From Atriophallophorus winterbourni (lineage: Eukaryota; Platyhelminthes; Trematoda; Plagiorchiida; Microphallidae): DNA of 64,000 nt. Position numbers and translations under genes: made by a program. The stretch is from the NCBI GenBank assembly GCA_013407085.1, contig JACCGJ010001601.1:1-64000 (forward strand), given 5' to 3'. This document shows positions 25,801 to 34,800 of this stretch, piece by piece; within the stretch, counting starts at the first letter, position 1, and every line of letters begins with the position of its first letter. Below the pieces are notes generated by a model. That model made no database searches. It saw only the letters and a program-made list of their open reading frames with translations, and was not told the DNA's origin.

Positions 25801-28800
25801 GTATTCCGAAAGATCTACTCTATGGTGAGTTGCAACTAGGAAGTCGACCATTGGGCAGACCGCACTTGCGGTACAAAGACGTTTGCAAAAGAGATATGAA
25901 AGCTCTTGGCATCGACCGAAGGAGGCCAACAGCAACATGCGCAGGACAGAAGCATTGCATATCCACGACTACGGTACCTTACCGATTCCGGAATTGTAAT
26001 CTCTCTAATGGGACGAAATGTTTCTGCTTGACTGCGTATCAAGAGCCTTGGTTTTAGCGGCGTGGAATGGATGCAGTGTACAAGTGAATCATCATACTGA
26101 CACTTGGGTTAAATAAACGAAGCGGTACACGTACACAGTTGCTTTATTGTTAATATTCATACTCGGATTTCGATTTCGTCACTTTGTGTATCGAGTTTCC
26201 CGCATCTGAAATAAGCAAGCATTGAAGTGAACGCTCTGTAATTAGTTGTAGCGCCGATTCGTTCATACATTGGTATGAGCTAGCTTCGATTCCAAAATCT
26301 TCACATGACCGTCGGTATCGGGTTGTAGTCATTTTAGCCAATACGACGGATAAAGTGGACGTATATTGTAGTACTTACTTTTATGCTCCATTGATACAGT
26401 GGATCGTTATGACTTGGTGATATGCAGGGTGCGTCTCTTACATGGCACATGCTATTTTACAATAAACCCTCGTTTTCAGCGTGTCCCCTAACGATTGCAC
26501 ACCTAGTTACCCAACTGACATATTCTAGTCGCATTGCGTATGCTGTCATATGCCTTAGGTTTAATTTTTATAGGTTCAGTGTTTGAGTTTTGTATCATAA
26601 CTTACGATTCGTTTCTGATGAATTTTCACGCCACTAACTGCCTTTATCTGGTAGGGTACATTTCGGGATTTTGGCCCAGTTTGTATCATCCTTATCCCTT
26701 AACTGCCTGAATTATTTTACAAGCGTCACCTCACTTCCGAAGTTTGTTGACAACTGGCGCGCCGCATGACTCAGCCGTCTCAAACGCGTATCAAACGAGA
26801 GCAGAACGAGTGCCGAATCCAATACTCCCGACATACGGAAGTGATCTGTCTAATTTATCCTATCATAAACCTCAGTTTTGGTAACCATGCCATCCGCAAT
26901 TACGAACCCTCTATCGCATGCTTCAAAATCATCCACCCAAATCCAGGTTAATGCTTTAGATTTATCAATAGTTACTCCTCACCTTGCGTGATTGCGTGTC
27001 CATCGAAACTGGCTCATGCAATGGCATTTACTGTGGATTTTAATGAATTTCTCAATGTAGTTTTATACATGCACGGCAGGTTTTCTTATTTTTTTTCATG
27101 TTTTTTTCTGGACACAAATTCTGGCACATAGGATATCGTGTTAACTGTCAGCCATGATATATCACTAAAATGTAACATTTGAATCGACGCAATTTTATCG
27201 TACCAGGGTTCCAGTTTCCATGGTGTACAACACATTTCTCATTCCAATCAAGCCATTGATTTCATAAATTGAAAAATTACCCAAAGTAAGCCATGAATTT
27301 TCTCCCATCCACGTCAGCGGAATACACAAGACTGTTTGGCCGGACCCCCTTTACTCCTGGTCCTCGTGTCCCTCCAATTCGTGGAGGAATCGCGTCGGCT
27401 ATTTTCACAAGCAAATGCTCCAACGTTCTCAATCACGACTGTTCGGACGCGGTCGCATTTCACTCTACCGCCTTGACCTCTCATATGAACAGCAACGCTA
27501 CAACGTCTAGTCTGGATTTTCCGGTCAGTTTTACGCTTTTTGTCTTCGCTTGTGGCGGTGATTACCGGCTAATCCAGTCGTATTTAGATGCTCGTGATAT
27601 GACTGTTTTTGAAATTAAATCATTGAAGCCACTTGATTCAAGCATTGTGTATGGAGTCACAAACTTAGTGAAGGACAGAGTGCTGCACGGTCATTGACGT
27701 GGGCTGAGATACTGCTATGTTGCCATTACCTAGTCAGTCATATGGCAAGAGGTTAATGGTACTAAGACTCCAACATGTTTCGGCATTCAGCTCAATACAT
27801 GCAACAACCCAGTTTTGCACGGTCTTACCTGCGCGGTTTACAAGACCTGCACAATCGCCAATCATACCCCTAACCATGTATGATTTATTTACACAGTGTA
27901 CCTATTCTAACCGATTCAACTTTTCCGCGTTTGCGGAACTGTTTCTTGCATGCTAACTTTCGTGTTGTTTACGCTCACCGAACGGAGACAATATGATCTA
28001 GCTCGTTGAACTTCGGAACAGTGCAAGCCAACCAACGGCGAATGCACTAGTAGCACTATAAATCTAGTTGAGCGATGAAATAGGAGAGATTGATCAACTT
28101 TCAAGATACTCACAGCGTCTGTGTTTGATCGGTTTCAGTTTACAAGTTTCTCTTGATTTCTATATGTAATGCATATGCCTTTACTCTGTCGTCTTTTCAG
28201 GATTGACTTGAGTGAAACATTTTTGCCATTCCACCGCATTAAATTTCCTGGGTGGTCGATATCGCACAGATTTACTTCGTGTGGTTCTCTGGTAACCAGA
28301 CTTGACGTGTCTGCACATGTGACTGTGTGTTAATTTTATCGAATTTCGCAGCAGTTTTGATACGTTTTACCGATCGACGTTTTTTAATCAGAACGACTTA
28401 CGTTTCGTCACGATACTCTGAATTTAACCGAATTATTATAATCACGCATTCATTTAATCTTTGCTGTTTTAGTCCCCTATAGTTCGGCAGTCCAACAATC
28501 TTTCACATTCTGACGATCATCATTTAACCGGCGTAAAACCTACCGCAGGCAACGTCTACGTGAATAGCAGTCTTCCTATACTCTCGTCCACGACACAACC
28601 GCCACATTTCAGCGCGCTAACCACAGCGTTATCAACATTGACCCTGAACGGTCACTCGGTAAATCATCACAACCCCGGCTCGGATGCCAGCAATCAGACG
28701 GTAACCTCGGCCTCCACGTTAATGGCATTGGCCTCGCTGATCTCAGTCAATCCAGCACTCGCATCTCTGGCGATGTCCTTCTCGGGTCAAACACAAGCCA

Positions 28801-31800
28801 ACAGTCAAACGGATTTCGCTGCTGGCGCTTTGGCCCCGGGATTTTTGGCTGCGTTAGCACAATACCTGAATGTTCAACCTCCCCTAGCTGGCCATCAGTC
28901 GGCTTCCAGGATGCAACAACTAGCTGAAACTGCGCAACTGGCAGCCCAGTTGGCTGCGATGGCTGCAGCACACAGCCCAATCGAACCTGCACAGGCTTTA
29001 GCGCTGGCGGAATTATTGCGATCACAAGCGCAACCTGTGAGTTGACATTCTTTTGCTTTCAACCCAAAATAAACAGTCATTTGCAATTTTACAATTCCGG
29101 AATTCAAGGGGCACAATCAATTTGATGAACTGAGCCAGTTTTAACCTTCCGGGCTCGTAGAAAAGCTCTAATACTGCATCAGAATGCCAATGTAAAATCA
29201 TGCCGTTGGAACTAACATGGTGTTGGTTCGAATACGCTTGGACGATGCCTACGAAAAAGGCAACACAATGCGGCAGTATATAACTTATTAACTTATTTCG
29301 TCTATTTCGTATTTTCCGTGTAGCAGGAATGCATTACGATCGGACTTGTTTCTAATGAGGTGCTAGTCACTTGAGTCGGAAAAATTTTCAATCACCCATT
29401 TCCATAAACCCTCGTTCAAATCGATAGAAGACTTTTATCTTCTCACATTTATTGCGACCACTTATTACATACCAGCATTTCCCTGCTTTGCGGCCAACCT
29501 CGTGCTTAGTTGATTGGCTATCGGTAATGAGCTTCATGCTGAAACACGCTGGAGTCTCACTACAATTTCTATTCTATTTTCTCTCTCATATCTGTCTAGT
29601 CCTGGGCAACCTGACAGTATCTTGCCTGGATCAGGCTTGTGCTTTCATCATACATACCAATCTAACAACGTCCTTTAAAAACAAGGAGCGCTTGTATGCC
29701 ACTGTTGGATAAGGCTGGTACGACCAACCTGTTCAATCACATGTGTCCAAACACATGTTTAATGGGGTAAAACCCAGAAAAATGAAACAAAATAGTCATT
29801 TGCATGCTTTTCCGTCACACACACCCCACGACCGGTTTCGTGCTGTTTGCACTCATCAGGTAGGGACAGTAAGATCAGGATCCGCATGCGCTTGAAACAG
29901 TGCAAACAGCTCGAAACCGGTCGTCGGGTGTGTGTGACCGAAAAGCATGCAAATGAATAGTTTGTTTCCTTTAAAAACGTTTTTAGACACGATGCACCAA
30001 CCGTCAAAGGTTCTACATCCAAATCTGGGTGACCGACCCTTATAAACGTGTTGCTATGTTTAACGCTGTGAGTATTCCCATCATTTACATAGGATTTTTT
30101 TCGCACTTTGCTTTTTCCATGCCCCGTAATTTAGGTCAATGTTCCAACCGAATTAGTCTTCCTTCTCGTCGATTTTTTATTGGATACAATTTTTAAAGCA
30201 CTTTCGTACGGACTAATCATCAGGTTCCTGCTTCACACTGGCCATCGCAAAACAAGCGGGATTCCACTGGTTGCAGCTTCAGCGATGCGGTTTCGCGAGA
30301 CACTCACACGGACTCGTCAGCTCGAAACGGCGCGGAGGAAAACACGGACAGCAAATCATTCCCTGATAGTCGTGGCTTCGGCACGACCATGAGTGGTTCG
30401 TTTGGGGAGGACAATCCATCTGGTTCACAATCTCAGTGGTCTTTGCCATCGGATTCTGCCGTTACGGGGTTTCATGCCCAGCGTAATAACGATAAGTGAG
30501 TGTTTCGCTTTCCTATTAGGTTAACTTAACTACCGTCGATGGTAAACGACTTGTCACCTTTAATTAAGAACACTTGAGAATTTAATTTAGTCTTACTGCC
30601 CTGTAACTAGACCCGCTTTGTACTTTTGCATCCTATATGCACATCACTGTCAAACTTCAAACACGACACACCTAAATTACGTATAAACGCTATGCTTGTT
30701 TGTCAGCCTACCTGTGGCATTCGCCAAATTGTGTGCTTACGTGTATGCCCATACCGAAAATTACTGGATGAAGTGAAAACCCATCAAAGTCTTATTGACA
30801 CGAATGCCATATTATTATGCCAGGAAAACCTAGTTTCTCTGCGTTAAAGTCTTTCGGCACTGCGGTACCGTACCCATGTGTTTTATAACCGAAATATGTC
30901 TTTTGTTCAGGGCCATTCGTTCGAATTTTGTTGATGCTGCTGCTGCTGCTGAATTAATGTTATAACCTAGGCGGGGTCAAAAGACCGACGTCCGGCACGG
31001 ATGAATCTTTTCGAAAACATTGCGTTCTCAAAGCAAGCTTGTGTTTGATGGACCACACAAACAGTCATTGTAACATTGCTAATCAGAATGAAGTTGAGTG
31101 ACCTGATATCGATGAGATGTCAATTGAACGTACTTGTACCGGATTTAACAATTACTGTGAAATTTAATCTCGTTTGTCGTTTTTTTATGGTTTTTTCATA
31201 ATCATGGTTAGGAAAACCGTCCATATACCACCGATTCTCGTTTACTACCTGTGTATGACTGGGTGCGTACTTGTAATGCGATCTTTTGCTGACGTATCGC
31301 CTATAACACAAGCTTCGTCAGATTCACGATGTCAGTACAAACAGGGTTGACGTTTAAATTCCATGTACCCGATTAATCCTAAGGTGCACGAATGTGCAAT
31401 CATACAGTACTTCTGTGCGTTGAGGCTAACACCGTGCTAAATTGATTGACCACCGGTAGTGAGCTGCATGCCGAAACACGCTGGAGTCTCACTACCATCT
31501 TTATTCTCTATTTCTCATATCTGTCTAGGCCTGGGCAACCTGACGTGCAGTCTCTGACTGTGCGGCACTTTGCCTGGATCATGCTTGTGCTTTCATGCCA
31601 TACCATAAGGTGCTAAAGAACTCCACAAGCCATGGTGGGCGCTAAGCTTGTCAAATATACAAGCGAGATTCAGATTGATTGATGCATGTGGCGTAACCCT
31701 TTAATTGTTTTGTTCGTATACAAATGTGGTCAACATGTGCTGAGCGATTAGCCTGCTTGCGAAATCCATGCGCACACTATGGACCATGCATGTTGATGTT

Positions 31801-34800
31801 TATCCGTTGCACAACCGGACACTAGATTGTAGATATACCATCCCCATCCAGCTTGTTGACCGCACTCCTAGCAACCTTTTGTTATTTTAACCGTCACAGC
31901 GGGAATTCCTTCTACATATGGTTTGCCCCCGCCGCATCACTTGTACCTTATCGAGATAAACTCTTACGAAGTTACTGTGTCAGAAACGAATGGTTACCAA
32001 CAACCTGCTCTAACCGATTCATTACAAACTTTCTTTTTCATGAATATGGTCCCCCGAACAGTCACAGTCACCGAACAATATATTTTAAGTCTACCGTTAA
32101 TATCTTAAACCATTTGTTGGTTAATGTATTATAATCATAAGCATCCTCATCAGAGAATGCGCTACATCGATTTCACTCATCCCTTCTTGAAATGGACGCT
32201 TAGTATTAGGAAAAGTACAAATCTGTTTGCAGGCATCTGTACTTTGATGCAATCGTAAATTAATTATCGTGAATAGGTAGAAGGATATCCACGTGACGGT
32301 CTCTCCATGACCTGTGTTAACTTGCTGTTTCATTGGTTAACATTAAAATCATGCAGGATTACTTGATTACATGGATTTGCAATTTGGCGATTTTGTTTTC
32401 ACATCAGGCGGTGTTATTTTCATCTCCTCCAGTCAACGCCTGCAAACGACACCATTCTGATCGTTACTGTTGCTTTTCCTCTTTTCTCTTCAGACCTCTC
32501 TCGACAAGACAGTATCCTTACCCAATTGTGCAGTAACCCTGTATTGCACAGTCAATGCACTGATAAGTTTATTGTCACTGCTAGCAAAGTGTTTGCTGGC
32601 ATACGCGGCTACCATCAAGCCTTATAGGCCTGTTCAACAACACTGAAGAGTTTGTGGACACAAAGAGAACTGGCTTACTTCAGTGCCAACAGACGATTGA
32701 AAAAGAACCGATGACGGTCATCAAGATCGAATGTCATACCTACCATACATGTCTTTCAAGACTTCTTTCGCCTGGTTTCCATTATAGTTGTACGTAGTTT
32801 CTCCAACAAAAACCAGAAAATTATTATACCACGACTGGATCAAATATTAACAATCTCTATCTTCATTATCTACGTTGAAACGAAGTATCGGGAACTGCTC
32901 GGCTTTGACGTCATGTTGCTTAAGCGTATGAATTTAATCATACCTTTTCTTAATTTCTCCAGTTAGTGTGATGACTATTGTTCATACATTACTTAAGTTA
33001 TGTTATAACTGAATGGAGTATTGCTTGAATGATTTTGCATTTCGGCTACCTTCCTTTTTAAATTGCCTCCTGTAATGATAAACCGTGTATCACCGGAACT
33101 TTTTCAAACCATCCCAATTCACAAATTTAGGCGGAGAATGTCAACCAAACCGTTCCAAACCACGCCACATGGTGACGCGTTTGTTGCTCCGTTGGATCAT
33201 TTTTGTGATACTACTTTTTCGCCGTCCAATGCAACTTCCAATCGCCGATCTAACAACCTCGTGGGATTGCGTAACGGAACCACCAAGTTGTCTCCGTCGA
33301 ATGAATCGCATCATTCTGGTGGCTCACGTGCGGATAGTCTTTCCGCGGCTGCTGCTGTAAACGGTTCCAGTTTTACGTCTCTCAACCACTTTGGTGGTGG
33401 ACAGCATGCCAGCGGTCTCGACTCGCAGCCTAGTCAACAGCGAACCACCGACGCTCAGTGGGTGAACAAAGTCAGTCCTTGAATTAGTTAGCGCATGTAT
33501 CTTCTTTTCCACACTGATTGATATCTCGTTATGGTAGGTGCTGACTTCAATCCACTAGATCTCACCTAAATAAGTCAATCAATGTTTGATGACCGTACAA
33601 CCCTAGCTGCATACCTAATTTATAGATGAAGCGATTCTGTCGCCAGCTCGATTAACTGAACTGATCATTTTATCAAGCAGCGTTTGCGTCATTTTCTACG
33701 ACAATAGAGCAATTTCGTTACTCATTTGTGTCGTCTTTCAGGTCAAGCAAAATGCATCAACACTCAGCACCCCGTCAACTCGAAGTACCCCAGATGGTAT
33801 CCACAATGCATCTTCAACCGCAAAATGTAAAACTGCCAAACGCAATGTAAGCCGAGCGAAAGGGACGTCGGAGCAGTTGCCTGTAAGATCAGTCTGTAGA
33901 ATATTTTCGTATGGTTTAGAAACCTCGTAATATTCCTATTATCCTGCTAGTTCTTTGTTTTATAATCGTTTCTTCGCACTCGTATCGTAGCGCACAATCA
34001 CCAAGACCAAGCCTTTGCTCAGTAACTGTCGTCTATTTTTTCACAATGCTTCCTATTCAATTTGATGAGGTATCAGGTTAAAAATGCTCATTTTTCAGCC
34101 TTTATGAGTATCGAGTAGTCGGATTTTCTAGGGTTTTTGAGCTTTACACGGCTATCTCATTTACAAAAATAAAGTGACTTTATTGGCCTCTGGTTGCTGC
34201 GACTGAATATTTGCGATCTACGAGGTGCTTTGCCTACCGGATACGCATTAACGTTTAAGATATACAGAGGTTTTGGCACAATGTGAAGCCCCTCAGCTGC
34301 ATTCGGCATTAGTTCGAGCTGTCTTCTCTAGCCAATGCAAAACCAAGTATTCCTTTTGTGCACCTGGGTGCGTGCTACCAAACGAACGACGACTCATGGG
34401 ATATTTGGTGCCAATACGAGAACGTAATACACCAAAAGCTTTCACTGACAACACACGGATTCTGTCTGTAATCTTTTGCATTTTCGATTTTCTAACACTT
34501 CTCTACCGTTATCGTCGTGCTCGCCACCATTATCAACCTACTACCTCTTTTGGGCGTTACTGTCTTTTAATTTTTCTTTTTCATTCGAGCAACTCATCAG
34601 GCTGTAAACCTCTTCATGAAGCCGTTCCTATGATTTCATACACGCCTATTTATATGCAGTCCTTTTCTTATATGCATGATGTATGAAGTCACAAGCTTAC
34701 GGTTCAGAAATGTCCCGCATATACCGAGACTGCACATGGGCTAACATACTCTTTGTTTGCTCGTACGTAGAGAGATATTGCTGAAAATTCGTGAACACGA

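Noticed and set aside
29220..29280. tRNA gene suggested by GGTTCGAATACG
   Set aside because: No A box or cloverleaf fits around it. No tRNA could be supported anywhere in the window.
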